This document shows positions 47,646 through 56,698 of a stretch of DNA of 64,000 nt, in pieces; the stretch's first letter is position 1, and every line of letters begins with the position of its first letter. A model generated the notes under the pieces. That model saw nothing but the letters and a program-made list of their open reading frames with translations, made no database searches and was not told the origin of the DNA. The stretch spans positions 1-64,000 of the forward strand of contig PGEI01000005.1 in assembly GCA_002894305.1 (NCBI GenBank), in the 5' to 3' direction. The translations under genes and the position numbers were made by a program. This stretch comes from Comamonadaceae bacterium CD01 (GTDB taxonomy: Bacteria > Pseudomonadota > Gammaproteobacteria > Burkholderiales > Burkholderiaceae_C).

Positions 47646-48518
47646 TCAGCCCAGCACGCGCAGCAGCGCCGCGTTGAACGTCTGCGGCTGCTCGTACTGC
47701 ACCCAGTGCCCGGCATCCGCAATCAGCTGCAGGCCGCGGTAGGGCGCGCCGGTGGCGGCAAAGGCGCTGTCCAGGTGGCTGATCCAGGATTTGTACAGTG
47801 CGTCGTGGGCGCCGTAGATGGCGTGGACGGGGCTGGTCACCTGCGCGAGGGCACGCGCCAGCGCGTCGGTGTCCGAGGTGCGTCGCTGCGGCAGACGGTC
47901 GCGCAGCACGTTGTGCACATGCAGTTGCAACGTGGGTGCGTCGATGCGCGCGGCGTCGTGCAGCATCAGTTCGGCCAGGTTGTGATGGTGCACCGCGTTG
48001 CGGGCCTCTTCGTTCTTCAGGTGGCGCCAGCCGCGCAACTGGAACTGGCGCCGCGGAACCACGCCCATGGCCGGCGCGCCGGCCAGCACCAGGCGCTGAA
48101 CCCGCTCGGGGTGGGCGCCGGCCAGCAGGCCGCCGGTGAGTCCGCCGAACGAGAAACCGACCAGGTCGCATTCCTGAGCGCCCAGCAGCAGCTGCAGGCC
48201 ATCGGCCAGCGGCTGCACCATGGCCTGCGCGTCGCAGCCCTGCGGGGGCGGATCGGAGTCGCCAAAGCCCGGCAGGTCGGGCACCCACAGCGTGCGGCCG
48301 CTGGCGGCCAGCGCGTCGATGTTGTGCGCCCAGTGCGTCCAGCTGCCGCTGCCTCCGTGCAGCAGCACCAGCGGCGCGTGGTCGCTGGTATCCGTCCCCC
48401 AGTGGTGCCACACCATGCGCCCGCCTCCGGCCATGGCGGTGGCGTGGCGGCTGGCGCGCTGCTCCAGCGGTTGCAGCCACGCGGGCAGCTCCAGCGCGTG
48501 GCCTTGCGGCTTCACCAT
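47646..48518 (-). CDS. Alpha/beta-hydrolase fold protein
   Basis: A 290-residue hydrolase with the oxyanion segment [13 protein letters not shown], the nucleophile elbow GFSFGG (Ser in G-x-S-x-G), an acid residue in [11 protein letters not shown] and the catalytic His in [12 protein letters not shown], so the triad is complete. Substrate unknown; relatives include ring-cleavage (MhpC-like) hydrolases and esterases. Its ATG overlaps the 3' end of aroQ by 7 nt, implying co-translation, although no shared pathway is obvious. Confidence 0.84.
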   Translation of the reverse strand: MVKPQGHALELPAWLQPLEQRASRHATAMAGGGRMVWHHWGTDTSDHAPLVLLHGGSGSWTHWAHNIDALAASGRTLWVPDLPGFGDSDPPPQGCDAQAMVQPLADGLQLLLGAQECDLVGFSFGGLTGGLLAGAHPERVQRLVLAGAPAMGVVPRRQFQLRGWRHLKNEEARNAVHHHNLAELMLHDAARIDAPTLQLHVHNVLRDRLPQRRTSDTDALARALAQVTSPVHAIYGAHDALYKSWISHLDSAFAATGAPYRGLQLIADAGHWVQYEQPQTFNAALLRVLG

Positions 48519-48958
48519 TGGGCGATGGCGTCGATCGCCAGGCCGTAGCCGGCAACGCCAAAGCCGCACATCACGGCGCGCGCCGCCGTTGCGATATAGG
48601 AGTGGTGGCGAAACGGCTCGCGCGCGTGGACGTTGCTGATGTGCAACTCGACCAGTGGCACGCCCGTGCCCTTGATCGCATCAAGCAACGCCACGCTGGT
48701 GTGCGTGTAGGCCGCGGCATTGAGCACCACGCCGGCCAGGCCGCCCGATGCGTGCAGGCGACCGGCTTCATGGATCCAGTCGACCAACTGGCCTTCATGG
48801 TTGCTTTGGTGAAACGCAAGCGTCAGGCCGTGGCGGGTGCAGGCGACCTCGCACAGCTGGCGTACGTCGTCCAGCGTCTGCGCGCCGTAGATGCCGGGCT
48901 CGCGCGTGCCCAGCAGATTCAGGTTGGGGCCATTGAGGACGTAGACGGTTTGGGGCAT
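48512..48958 (-). CDS. aroQ: Type II 3-dehydroquinate dehydratase
   Basis: Third step of the shikimate pathway, dehydrating 3-dehydroquinate. The 148-residue protein has [17 protein letters not shown] with the catalytic Arg/Tyr loop, [33 protein letters not shown] and the catalytic-His segment [16 protein letters not shown]. Length is typical of the dodecameric type II enzyme. It overlaps the hydrolase gene at its 3' end. Confidence 0.96.
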   Translation of the reverse strand: MPQTVYVLNGPNLNLLGTREPGIYGAQTLDDVRQLCEVACTRHGLTLAFHQSNHEGQLVDWIHEAGRLHASGGLAGVVLNAAAYTHTSVALLDAIKGTGVPLVELHISNVHAREPFRHHSYIATAARAVMCGFGVAGYGLAIDAIAQW

Positions 48959-49009
48959 GGCGTGGGCTGAGAAGCAGTCAGCCGGCCATTATGCGGCTGT
49001 GGCCGACCC

Positions 49010-49360
49010 TCAGCGCCGGTGGCCGCCGTGGCCGCGGCCCGGGTGGCCATGGCCGTAGTGGTGGCCGCGTGGCGGAGCGTAATGCTTGTGCTTGCGGTGG
49101 TGCCCGCGCCAGACTGGCGGGGCATAGACCACCGGCGGCGGTGCGTAATACACCGGTGCCGGCGCGTAGTAGACCGGTGGCGTGGCGTAGACCACGGCCG
49201 GCGGCACACTGCCCACGCCAACGACCATGCCGGGGGCGTTCACGCCGACCGACCAGTACACGTCGCTGCGCGCCTGGGCGCTGCCGGCGGCGGCCAGCAA
49301 GGCTGTAGCCAGAACGGCTACGGCTGCGCGGGGGCGCCAGAGGGCGGAAAGCTTGGACAT
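49010..49360 (-). CDS. Secreted Pro/Tyr-rich protein with a His-rich tail
   Basis: A 116-residue protein: signal peptide (AAVAVLATALLAAAGSAQA, about 10-28), a short beta-like segment DVYWSVGVNAPGMVVGVG, tandem Tyr/Pro units (VYYAPAPVYYAPPPVVYAPP) and a C-terminus dense in His, Lys, Gly and Arg (HHRKHKHYAPPRGHHYGHGH). AGGAGA seven nt upstream supports the start at 49360. Similar YXAP-repeat proteins occur as unknown periplasmic proteins; metal binding is suggested only by the histidines. It is divergent from glnS. Confidence 0.72.
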   Translation of the reverse strand: MSKLSALWRPRAAVAVLATALLAAAGSAQARSDVYWSVGVNAPGMVVGVGSVPPAVVYATPPVYYAPAPVYYAPPPVVYAPPVWRGHHRKHKHYAPPRGHHYGHGHPGRGHGGHRR

Positions 49361-49595
49361 GGTGGTATCTCCTGGGCAGTGGCGCATGCGCCGGGTGCAT
49401 GGGCAGACCGGGGCGCTGCCTGTGGCAGGCAGTCCTGGTCTTGATCGTGGTTCATTGTCTTAACGCGCGACAGGCCTTCAGGTTGGCAGGGTTGTGTTGC
49501 GTTTGTGTGTCCGTTGGTCAACAGGACGTGTCAGCCGGTTACTTGCGGCGCTGGTGAGCAGGTGCCGGGCAGCCGGGCGCGGAGCGCCTCCACAC

Positions 49596-49601
49596 TAGAA
49601 T
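49596..49601 (+). promoter_or_regulatory. Possible -10 of a leaderless glnS promoter
   Basis: TAGAAT ends 7 nt before the glnS ATG, so transcription would start at or next to the start codon. No Shine-Dalgarno is available, and no good -35 is seen. Confidence 0.35.
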
Positions 49602-49608
49602 CCCCGGG

Positions 49609-51420
49609 ATGAGCACTCCTGCCCCTTTTGTACCGTCGGCTGAGCCGACCAAACCCAGCCATTTCCTGCGCCAGATCATCGAAGCCGACCTGGCCGCCGG
49701 CAAGCACGCACACAACCATTGGGCCGGCAGCCCCGGCGACGCGGCGCACCAGCGCGCCGGCGCGCTGGATGCTGCGGCGATTCGCACGCGCTTTCCGCCC
49801 GAGCCCAATGGCTATTTGCACGTGGGCCACGCCAAGAGCATTTGCCTGAACTTTGGCCTGGCGCGCGACTACCAGGGCGTGTGCCACCTGCGCTTCGACG
49901 ACACCAACCCGGAGAAGGAAGACCAGGAGTACGTGGACAGCATCATCGATGCGGTGCACTGGCTGGGCTTTGACTGGAAGGACACCGACGGCGCCGAGCA
50001 CCAGTATTTCGCCAGCGACTACTTCGACTTCATGTACCGCGCTGCCGAGTACCTGATCGAGGCCGGCCACGCCTACGTCGACGAGCAGACTGCCGACGAG
50101 ATGCGCGCCAGCCGCGGCGATTTCAGCAAGCCCGGCGTGAACAGCCCGTTTCGCGACCGCACCCCGGCCGAGAGTCTGGCGCGCTTTCGCGCGATGCGCG
50201 ACGGCCAGCTGCCCGACGGTGCGGCGGTGCTGCGCGCAAAAATCGACATGGCGTCGCCCAACATCAATATGCGCGACCCGGCGATTTACCGCATTCGCCG
50301 CGCCACGCACCACAATACCGGCGACCGGTGGTGCATCTACCCGATGTACACCTTTGCGCACCCGATCGAAGACGCGCTCGAATGCATCACGCACAGCATC
50401 TGCACGCTGGAATTCGAGGATCAGCGCCCGTTTTACGACTGGCTGCTCGACCGCCTGGCCGAGGGCGACCTGATTGCCACGCCCCAGCCGCGCCAATATG
50501 AATTTGCGCGGCTGAATCTCACCTACGTCATCACCAGCAAGCGCAAGCTCAAGCACCTGGTGGACAACGGCATCGTCGCCGGCTGGGACGACCCGCGCAT
50601 GCCCACCATCGTCGGGTTGCGCCGGCGCGGATACACGCCGGCGGCCATCCGGCTGTTTTGCGACCGCATCGGCGTGACCAAGGACTACAGCTGGATCGAC
50701 TATGCGACGCTGGAAGGCTGCCTGCGCGAGGATTTGGAGCCGCGTGCCCACCGCGCCATGGTGGTGCTCGACCCGGTGCCGCTGGTGCTGACCAACTGGG
50801 CCGAGGTCTTTGGCAGCGACGGCCACCTGGAGGACTGCCAACTGCCCGCGCTGCCGCACGCGGTGGACGGGCAGGAGGCGCCCGCGCCGCGCCGGTTCAA
50901 GCTGGGGCGGCAGGTGTGGATCGAGCGCGAGGACTTCGAGGAGACCCCGCCCAAGGGCTACAAGCGCCTGTTCCCGGGCAACCTGGTACGCCTCAAAGGC
51001 GGCTACGTCGTCGAGTGCACCGGCTGCGTGCGCGGCGCGGACGGCCAGGTGGCCGAAGTACACGCCAAGGTCATCGCCGACACCAAGAGCGGCACGCCCG
51101 GCGCCGACAGCGTCAAGGCCAAGTCCGCCATCACCTGGGTGGGCGCGCACGACGGCGTGCAGGCCGAGGTGCGGCTGTACGACCGCCTGTTCACCGACGC
51201 CCAGCCCGACGCCGGCGGCAAGGATTTTCTGACACTGCTTAACCCGGGCAGCCTGCGCGTGGCCACCGCCTGGGCCGAGCCCTCGCTGGCCGCAGCGCGG
51301 GCCGACGACAAATTCCAATTCGAGCGCCACGGCTACTTCGTCGCCGACCGCCACGACCATGCGTCCGGCAAGCCGGTGTTCAACCGCATCACCAGTCTCA
51401 AGGACAGCTGGGGCAAGTAA
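49609..51420 (+). CDS. glnS: Glutamine--tRNA ligase
   Basis: Class Ic synthetase that charges tRNA-Gln. The HIGH-type motif is PPEPNGYLHVGHAKSICLNF, the KMSKS-like loop is VITSKRKLKHLV, and the catalytic LRFDDTNPEKE segment is present; a beta-barrel anticodon-binding domain makes up the C-terminal third. 603 residues is slightly above the E. coli size owing to an N-terminal extension of about 55 residues. The 248-nt gap upstream contains only the possible promoter noted. Confidence 0.97.
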   Translation: MSTPAPFVPSAEPTKPSHFLRQIIEADLAAGKHAHNHWAGSPGDAAHQRAGALDAAAIRTRFPPEPNGYLHVGHAKSICLNFGLARDYQGVCHLRFDDTNPEKEDQEYVDSIIDAVHWLGFDWKDTDGAEHQYFASDYFDFMYRAAEYLIEAGHAYVDEQTADEMRASRGDFSKPGVNSPFRDRTPAESLARFRAMRDGQLPDGAAVLRAKIDMASPNINMRDPAIYRIRRATHHNTGDRWCIYPMYTFAHPIEDALECITHSICTLEFEDQRPFYDWLLDRLAEGDLIATPQPRQYEFARLNLTYVITSKRKLKHLVDNGIVAGWDDPRMPTIVGLRRRGYTPAAIRLFCDRIGVTKDYSWIDYATLEGCLREDLEPRAHRAMVVLDPVPLVLTNWAEVFGSDGHLEDCQLPALPHAVDGQEAPAPRRFKLGRQVWIEREDFEETPPKGYKRLFPGNLVRLKGGYVVECTGCVRGADGQVAEVHAKVIADTKSGTPGADSVKAKSAITWVGAHDGVQAEVRLYDRLFTDAQPDAGGKDFLTLLNPGSLRVATAWAEPSLAAARADDKFQFERHGYFVADRHDHASGKPVFNRITSLKDSWGK

Positions 51421-51501
51421 GCCCAGCATTGGCAGCGGGCTGTTCGCGCCCCGGGCCGATGCCGCGGAACTTGTGCCCCGCCGCATTACTCTGATTTCGC
51501 C

Positions 51502-52299
51502 ATGATCCATTTCAAAAGCATTACCCGCATTGGCCTGCTGGCCGGCGCTGCCTTGCTGGCAGCCTGCGCGCAGCAGCCCGCCCAGACCATGAACCAGGCC
51601 GCCCCCACCGCCGAGCAACTGCAAGCCTATGTATGGGATTTGCGCACCGCGCACGACGGCGCCGGCCAGGCAACGCAGGCCTGGCAGTTGAAGGGCCGCA
51701 AGCCACTGCGTCTGCAGTTCAACGCCCGCCAGTTGTCGGTGCAGCAGCTGTGCAACATCATGAATGCCGGCTACCGAATCGATGGCACGCAGTTGCAGGT
51801 ACAGCGCCCGATGAGCACGATGCGCGCCTGCGCCGAGGACGGCCTGATGCAGTTGGAGCATCGCGTCGGTCAGCAACTGCCCAGCGCGCGCAGCGCGCAG
51901 CTGGCGCAGGGTGGCGGCGCACCGGTGCTCACGCTCGGCTTTGCCGACGGCAGCCGCTGGGAGCTGGCGGGCACGCCTACGCCGCAGACGCGCTACGGTA
52001 GCGCGCCAGAGCGCGTCTTCTGGGAAGTTGCCCCCGACCGCGTGGCCTGCAGCCACGGCGTCGTCAAGGACGCGCAATGCCTGCGTGTGCGCGAGATCCG
52101 CTATGCCGACAACGGAGTCAAGCAAGGCGCAGGGCCGTGGGAGCTGTTCTACGGCCAGATCGAAGGCTGGCAGCACCAGGACGGCGTGCGCAACGTGCTG
52201 CGCCTGGATCGCTACCGCGTGAAGAACCCGCCGGCCGACGCCTCGTCGCTGGCCTATGTGCTGGACATGGTCGTCGAGTCCGAGCAGGTCAAAAAGTAA
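51502..52299 (+). CDS. Lipoprotein with META and DUF4377 domains
   Basis: A 265-residue protein with a signal peptide and lipobox (LLAACAQQ, Cys22). Residues about 38-150 resemble a META (HslJ-like) domain (YVWDLRTAHDGAG ... QLSVQQLCNIMNAGYRIDGTQL ... MSTMRACAEDGLMQLE), and the C-terminal part resembles DUF4377 (WEVAPDRVACSHG, CLRVREIRYAD, WELFYGQIEGWQHQDG). META proteins are linked to heat and novobiocin tolerance in E. coli; the role here is unknown. A terminator follows. Confidence 0.8.
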   Translation: MIHFKSITRIGLLAGAALLAACAQQPAQTMNQAAPTAEQLQAYVWDLRTAHDGAGQATQAWQLKGRKPLRLQFNARQLSVQQLCNIMNAGYRIDGTQLQVQRPMSTMRACAEDGLMQLEHRVGQQLPSARSAQLAQGGGAPVLTLGFADGSRWELAGTPTPQTRYGSAPERVFWEVAPDRVACSHGVVKDAQCLRVREIRYADNGVKQGAGPWELFYGQIEGWQHQDGVRNVLRLDRYRVKNPPADASSLAYVLDMVVESEQVKK

Positions 52300-52317
52300 C
52301 GGGCGCCCCTGTACGGC

Positions 52318-52343
52318 AAAGCCGCTCCGAGAGCGGCTTTTTT
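52318..52343 (+). terminator. Rho-independent terminator after the META lipoprotein gene
   Basis: GCCGCTC and GAGCGGC flank a CGA loop, with AAA before and TTTTTT after, so it could work in both directions between this gene and the convergent aspartase gene. Confidence 0.85.
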
Positions 52344-52387
52344 ATTGTTCGTGCGCGCAGTGCAGGCGCTGGGCGGCGCCTGCCGGT

Positions 52388-53791
52388 TCAGGCCGTGGCC
52401 TTGAGCGCGCCGGCCTGCGTCAGCCGCTCGACCACGAGCAGTGCGCGCATTTCCTGCTGGCTCATGATGCCCAGATCCTCGGCCACCTGGGCGATCGGCT
52501 TGCCGCTGGCAATGGCCAGCTTGGCGATGGCCGCGGCCTTCTCGTAGCCGATCAGCGGGTTGAGCGCGGTCACCAGCGTCACCGACTCGGCAATGCGCTC
52601 GCTCAGCAGATCCTGGTTGGCCGTGATGCCCTCGACGCAGTTGACCTGCAGCGTGCGGCAGGCGTTGGCCAGGTGGGCCAGGCTTTTGTGCAGCGACCAG
52701 GCCATCAGCGGCTCGAAGGCGTTGAGCTGCAGCTGGCCGGCCTCCACCGCCATGGTGATGGCCACGTCGTTGCCGATGACCTCGAAGCACACCAGGTTCA
52801 TCACTTCCGGGATCACCGGATTGACCTTGCCCGGCATGATGGACGAGCCCGCCTGGCGCGCCGGCAGGCGGATGTCGCGCACGCCGGCTTGCGGGCCCGA
52901 GGACAGCAGGCGCAGGTCGTTGCTGATTTTGGACAGCTTGGCGGCGATGCGCTTCAAGATGCCCGAGATGTCGACGAAGGCGCCAGTGTCGCTGGTGGCG
53001 GCGATCAGGTTGCCCGCCAGGTGCACCGGCACGCCCGACAGCGCGGCCAGGCGCTGCGTGACCACCTCGGCATAGCCCACCGGCGCGTTGATGCCGGTGC
53101 CAATGGCGGTGCCGCCCATGTTCACCTCGCACATCAGTGCGGCGCTGTCCTTCAGGCGCTGCTCGTCGTCGGCCAGCATGCTGGCAATCGCCTCGAACTC
53201 CTGGCCCAGCGTCATCGGCACCGCGTCCTGCAGTTGGGTGCGGCCGATCTTGAGGATGCCCTTGAACTCAACCGCCTTGGCCTCGAACGCGCCGCGCAGC
53301 CCGGCCAGGGCCTGCAGCAGCGTCTGGATCCCGAACCAGGTCGCCAGCTTGACCGCGGTGGGGTAGGCGTCGTTGGTGCTTTGCGAGGCGTTGACGTGGT
53401 CGTTGGGGTGGATGGCGTCGTAGTGGCCCTTGGCCAGCCCCAGATGCTCCAGTGCGCGGTTGGCGATCACCTCGTTGGCGTTCATATTGGTCGAGGTGCC
53501 GGCGCCGCCCTGCATCACGTCGACGACGAACTGCGCGTTCAGCTGCCCGGCGATCACGTCGTCGCAGGCGCGGGCAATGGCGTCGGCCTGGTGCGCCGTG
53601 ATGGCGCCCAGCTGTGCGTTGGCCTGGGCCGCAGCCTTTTTGACGTAGCCGAAGGCGCGCACCAGGTCGGGCATCTGCGCCACGGTGTGGCCCGAGATCG
53701 GGAAATTCTCCACTGCGCGTGCGGTGTGCACGCCCCAGTAGGCGTCATCGGGGATGGGCATGCTGCCCAGGAAGTCTTGTTCTTGACGCAT
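52388..53791 (-). CDS. aspA: Aspartate ammonia-lyase
   Basis: Deaminates L-aspartate to fumarate. The 467-residue protein belongs to the fumarase/aspartase superfamily: the signature GSSIMPGKVNPVIPEVMN holds the catalytic Ser loop, GGAGTSTNMNANEVIANRA and MGGTAIGTGINAP are further conserved blocks. The GTGIN block and the overall match favour aspartase over class II fumarase, though the two are close. The start at 53791 gives MRQEQDFLGSMPIP; the longer frame upstream is not conserved. Confidence 0.85.
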   Translation of the reverse strand: MRQEQDFLGSMPIPDDAYWGVHTARAVENFPISGHTVAQMPDLVRAFGYVKKAAAQANAQLGAITAHQADAIARACDDVIAGQLNAQFVVDVMQGGAGTSTNMNANEVIANRALEHLGLAKGHYDAIHPNDHVNASQSTNDAYPTAVKLATWFGIQTLLQALAGLRGAFEAKAVEFKGILKIGRTQLQDAVPMTLGQEFEAIASMLADDEQRLKDSAALMCEVNMGGTAIGTGINAPVGYAEVVTQRLAALSGVPVHLAGNLIAATSDTGAFVDISGILKRIAAKLSKISNDLRLLSSGPQAGVRDIRLPARQAGSSIMPGKVNPVIPEVMNLVCFEVIGNDVAITMAVEAGQLQLNAFEPLMAWSLHKSLAHLANACRTLQVNCVEGITANQDLLSERIAESVTLVTALNPLIGYEKAAAIAKLAIASGKPIAQVAEDLGIMSQQEMRALLVVERLTQAGALKATA

Positions 53792-53832
53792 GGTCAACCA
53801 CTCTTGAGACGGATCGGAAATTGAGGGAAACG

Positions 53833-53855
53833 GCCATCCACCCGCGGTGGATGGC
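53833..53855. repeat. Perfect inverted repeat in the aspA leader region
   Basis: GCCATCCACC and GGTGGATGGC flank a CGC loop, 42 nt upstream of aspA. A second stem, TCATCCG/CGGATGA (53949-53967), and CAATGC/GCATTG (54005-54024) lie in the same 292-nt divergent gap to rluE. They may be mRNA structure or regulator sites; no T-run follows any of them. Confidence 0.5.
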
Positions 53856-54083
53856 TGCAGACAACGCAATGCCTGTGCCTTGTGGGCGCAGCCACGGCGC
53901 ACGGCATGTGCGTGGTGCCAACGTGGGAATGCCCTGGCTGCCAGTGGTTCATCCGTTTGGCGGATGAGCCGCTGCAGCGCAGGGCATGGGCCGCGATTAT
54001 GACCCAATGCGCAAATGATGCATTGCGGTAAAAGTTTTTTGCATAACGTGCGCCGACCGGCCGCGGCCTACACTCCAGGCGCC

Positions 54084-54710
54084 ATGTCTGCCCATCCTCC
54101 CTACCGTTTGCTGCGCCTGAACAAGCCCTATGGCGTGCTCAGCCAGTTCACGCCGGAGGGGCGTTGGCGCGGTCTGAAGGATGTGCTGCCAGTTCCCGGC
54201 GTCTACGCCTGCGGGCGGCTGGACGCCGACAGCGAGGGGCTGTTGCTGCTGACTGACGATGGCCGGTTGCAGGCGCGCATCAGCGACCCGCGCCACAAGC
54301 TGCCCAAGACCTATTGGGTGCAGGTCGAGGGCGTGCCGGATACGCAGGCGCTGGATGCGCTGCGCCGCGGCGTCGCGCTGCGCGACGGGGTAACGCTGCC
54401 TGCGCAGGTGCGCCGGCTCGACCCGCCGCCTCTGCTGTGGCCGCGCGATCCGCCGATCCGCGTGCGCCAGAGCGTGCCCGACAGCTGGATCGAGCTGGTC
54501 ATCAGCGAGGGCCGCAACCGCCAGGTACGCCGCATGACCGCCGCGGTCGGCCACCCCACGCTGCGCCTGGTGCGGGTGGCCATCGGCCCCTACACGCTGG
54601 ATGGACTGGCGCCCGGCCAGTGGGAGGACGTGGCGCTGGACGCCAGGACGCGGGCTGCGCCCGGCAGTGTCAGCCGCCCGCGCGGCGCAGGCGCAGCGCG
54701 CCGTCGATGA
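54084..54710 (+). CDS. rluE: RsuA-family pseudouridine synthase (RluE-like)
   Basis: A 208-residue pseudouridine synthase without an S4 domain, like RluE, which modifies U2457 of 23S rRNA. It opens LLRLNKPYGVLSQFT and has the catalytic Asp motif CGRLDADSEGLLLLTDDG and the late block ISEGRNRQVRRMTAAVGHPTLRLVR. The start at 54084 is the first Met that gives the family N-terminus. Its last 41 nt overlap the tail of the convergent transporter gene. Confidence 0.9.
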   Translation: MSAHPPYRLLRLNKPYGVLSQFTPEGRWRGLKDVLPVPGVYACGRLDADSEGLLLLTDDGRLQARISDPRHKLPKTYWVQVEGVPDTQALDALRRGVALRDGVTLPAQVRRLDPPPLLWPRDPPIRVRQSVPDSWIELVISEGRNRQVRRMTAAVGHPTLRLVRVAIGPYTLDGLAPGQWEDVALDARTRAAPGSVSRPRGAGAARRR

Positions 54711-55548
54711 CCAGCACGCCGACGGCGACGAAAATCGGCCCGTAGGTGGGCCACTGCGCCGGCGAGATGCTCTCGCCCAGCGCCAGGGCTGCCAGCGCCA
54801 GCAGCACCGGTTCCACGTAGCTGAGCAGTCCGAACAGCCCCAGCGGCAACAGCCGGCTGGCGGCCATGTACAGCGCCAGCGCCACCGCGCTGATCACGCC
54901 CAGCACCGGCACCATGGCCCACAGGTGGGGCTGCTCCAGCACCAGCGGCAGCGACGACGGTGTGCGCAGCACGTACCACAGCGCGGGCGGCACCAGCAGC
55001 AGCATGTCCAGCCAGTGTCCGCCCAGATGGTCGCTGGCCAGCTGGCGGCGCGTGACGAAATACACCGTGTAGCCCAGCGCCACCAGCCAGGTCTCCCACG
55101 ACATGTTGCCCGCGCGCAGCAGCTCGTGCGCAACGCCGGCGGCGGCCAGCAGCGTGGCCAGTGTCTGCAGCCGAGTGAGCCGCTCGCGGTAGAGCAGGCG
55201 GCCGGCCAGCACCATGACCAGCGGCAGCAAAAAATAGCCCAGCGACACCGGCAGCGCCCGCCCGTGCAGCGGTGCCCACAGAAACAGCCACAGTTGCACG
55301 CCCAGCATGGCCGCGCTGGCCAGCAGGCCCAGCGCCAGCAGTGGCGTGCGCCGTACGCGCTGCGCCAGCAGCCGCACCCGCTGCCACTGGCCCATGCCCA
55401 GCAGCAGCGCAGTGGTGAACGGCAGCGTGGCGATGACGCGCCAGCCAAAGATCTGCTCGCCGTCCAGCGGTGCCAGCAGCGGCGCCAGGTAGTACATGGC
55501 GCCAAACAGCACGGAGGCGATGAGCGATGCGGCCAGGCCTTTGATCAC
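54670..55548 (-). CDS. RarD-like EamA-family permease
   Basis: A 292-residue polytopic membrane protein with about ten helices. The N-terminus KGLAASLIASVLFGAMYYLAPLL and the mid segment FLLPLVMVLAGRLLYRERLTRLQ resemble RarD/chloramphenicol-sensitive-type members of the drug/metabolite transporter superfamily. Substrate unknown. It is divergent from denD across 134 nt, so a link to erythronate transport is possible but unproven. Confidence 0.8.
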   Translation of the reverse strand: MIKGLAASLIASVLFGAMYYLAPLLAPLDGEQIFGWRVIATLPFTTALLLGMGQWQRVRLLAQRVRRTPLLALGLLASAAMLGVQLWLFLWAPLHGRALPVSLGYFLLPLVMVLAGRLLYRERLTRLQTLATLLAAAGVAHELLRAGNMSWETWLVALGYTVYFVTRRQLASDHLGGHWLDMLLLVPPALWYVLRTPSSLPLVLEQPHLWAMVPVLGVISAVALALYMAASRLLPLGLFGLLSYVEPVLLALAALALGESISPAQWPTYGPIFVAVGVLVIDGALRLRRAGG

Positions 55549-55682
55549 GGAGGTGGACGATGGGTAAAAGAGTGGGAAGACAGATGCAGGGGGCGATTGT
55601 CAGCGACGGCGGGCCCGCGGATTTGGTCACAATGCCAATCCAGGTGGCGCGGCAATGCGCGCCAAGTGCAAAGGACATTGGC

Positions 55683-56696
55683 ATGAACATCTTGATTACC
55701 GGCGGCTGTGGTTTTCTGGGCGCGCGCCTGGCGCGTGAATTGCTGGCGCAGGGCAGCCTTGCGCTGGACGGCGCCGCACCCCGGCCCATTGCGCGGCTGT
55801 GGCTGGTGGATCGCGTGGCGCCGCCCGCCGACCTGCTGGCGGATGCGCGCGTGCAGGGCCTGCAGGGTGACCTGCTGGAGCAGATCGATGGGGGCGCGCT
55901 GCCGCTGGCCGACGCCGACTTGGTTTACCACCTGGCCGCGGCGGTGAGCGGCGAGTGCGAGGCCGATTTCGACCTGGGCATGCGCAGCAATGTGCGCACC
56001 ACGCGGGCGCTGCTGCAGGCCTGCCGCAACGCGGGCCGCGCGCCGGTGTTCGTGTTCTCCAGCTCGGTGGCGGTGTTTGGCAGTGCGCCCGGCGTGCCGC
56101 TGCCCGCAGTGGTGCAGGACGACACGCTGCCCACGCCGCAAAACAGCTACGGCATTCAGAAGTTCATTGGCGAGCAGTTGGTGGCCGACTGCACACGCAA
56201 GGGCTTTGTGCGCGGGCGCAGCGTGCGCTTGATGACGGTGAGCGTGCGCCCGGGGCGGCCCAACGCAGCGGCGTCCAGCTTTTTGAGCGGCCTGCTGCGC
56301 GAGCCGCTGGCCGGTGAGCGCACCGTCTGCCCGGTGCCGCCCGAGACGGCGGTGGCGCTGTCATCGCCCGCCAGCGCGGTGCGCGGCCTGCTGCGCGCGG
56401 CCACGGCCGGCAGTGCCGAATGGGGGCCGCGCACCGCGGTCAACCTGCCGGCACTGACCACCACGGTGGCCGAGATGGTGCAGGCGCTGCACGCGCTGGC
56501 CGGCGACGCGGCAACGGCGCTGATCGACTGGCGGTGCGATGCGGCCATCGAGGCCATCGTGGGCAGTTGGCCCAGCCGCTTCGACGCGCGCCGCGCCGCA
56601 GCGCTGGGGCTGCTGCCCGACGAAGGCTTTGCCGCCATCCTGCGCGAATACGTGCGCGAGAACCCGCAGGCCATCCAGCTGGCGCTGAAAGGTTGA
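55683..56696 (+). CDS. denD: D-erythronate dehydrogenase DenD
   Basis: NAD-dependent oxidation of D-erythronate at C2 to 2-oxo-tetronate. The 337-residue short-chain (extended SDR) enzyme has the Rossmann motif TGGCGFLG at the N-terminus, LVYHLAAAVSGECEADFDLGMRSN, and the catalytic Tyr-x3-Lys in NSYGIQKFIGE. The start at 55683 gives MNILITGGCGF; the longer upstream frame adds unlikely residues. First gene of denD-otnK-otnC-otnI, two nt before otnK. Confidence 0.9.
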   Translation: MNILITGGCGFLGARLARELLAQGSLALDGAAPRPIARLWLVDRVAPPADLLADARVQGLQGDLLEQIDGGALPLADADLVYHLAAAVSGECEADFDLGMRSNVRTTRALLQACRNAGRAPVFVFSSSVAVFGSAPGVPLPAVVQDDTLPTPQNSYGIQKFIGEQLVADCTRKGFVRGRSVRLMTVSVRPGRPNAAASSFLSGLLREPLAGERTVCPVPPETAVALSSPASAVRGLLRAATAGSAEWGPRTAVNLPALTTTVAEMVQALHALAGDAATALIDWRCDAAIEAIVGSWPSRFDARRAAALGLLPDEGFAAILREYVRENPQAIQLALKG

Positions 56697-56698
56697 CC

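Noticed and set aside
49531-52176. 881-residue minus-strand frame opposite glnS and the META lipoprotein
   Set aside because: Shadow of two clearly recognised plus-strand genes, without start context or domains.
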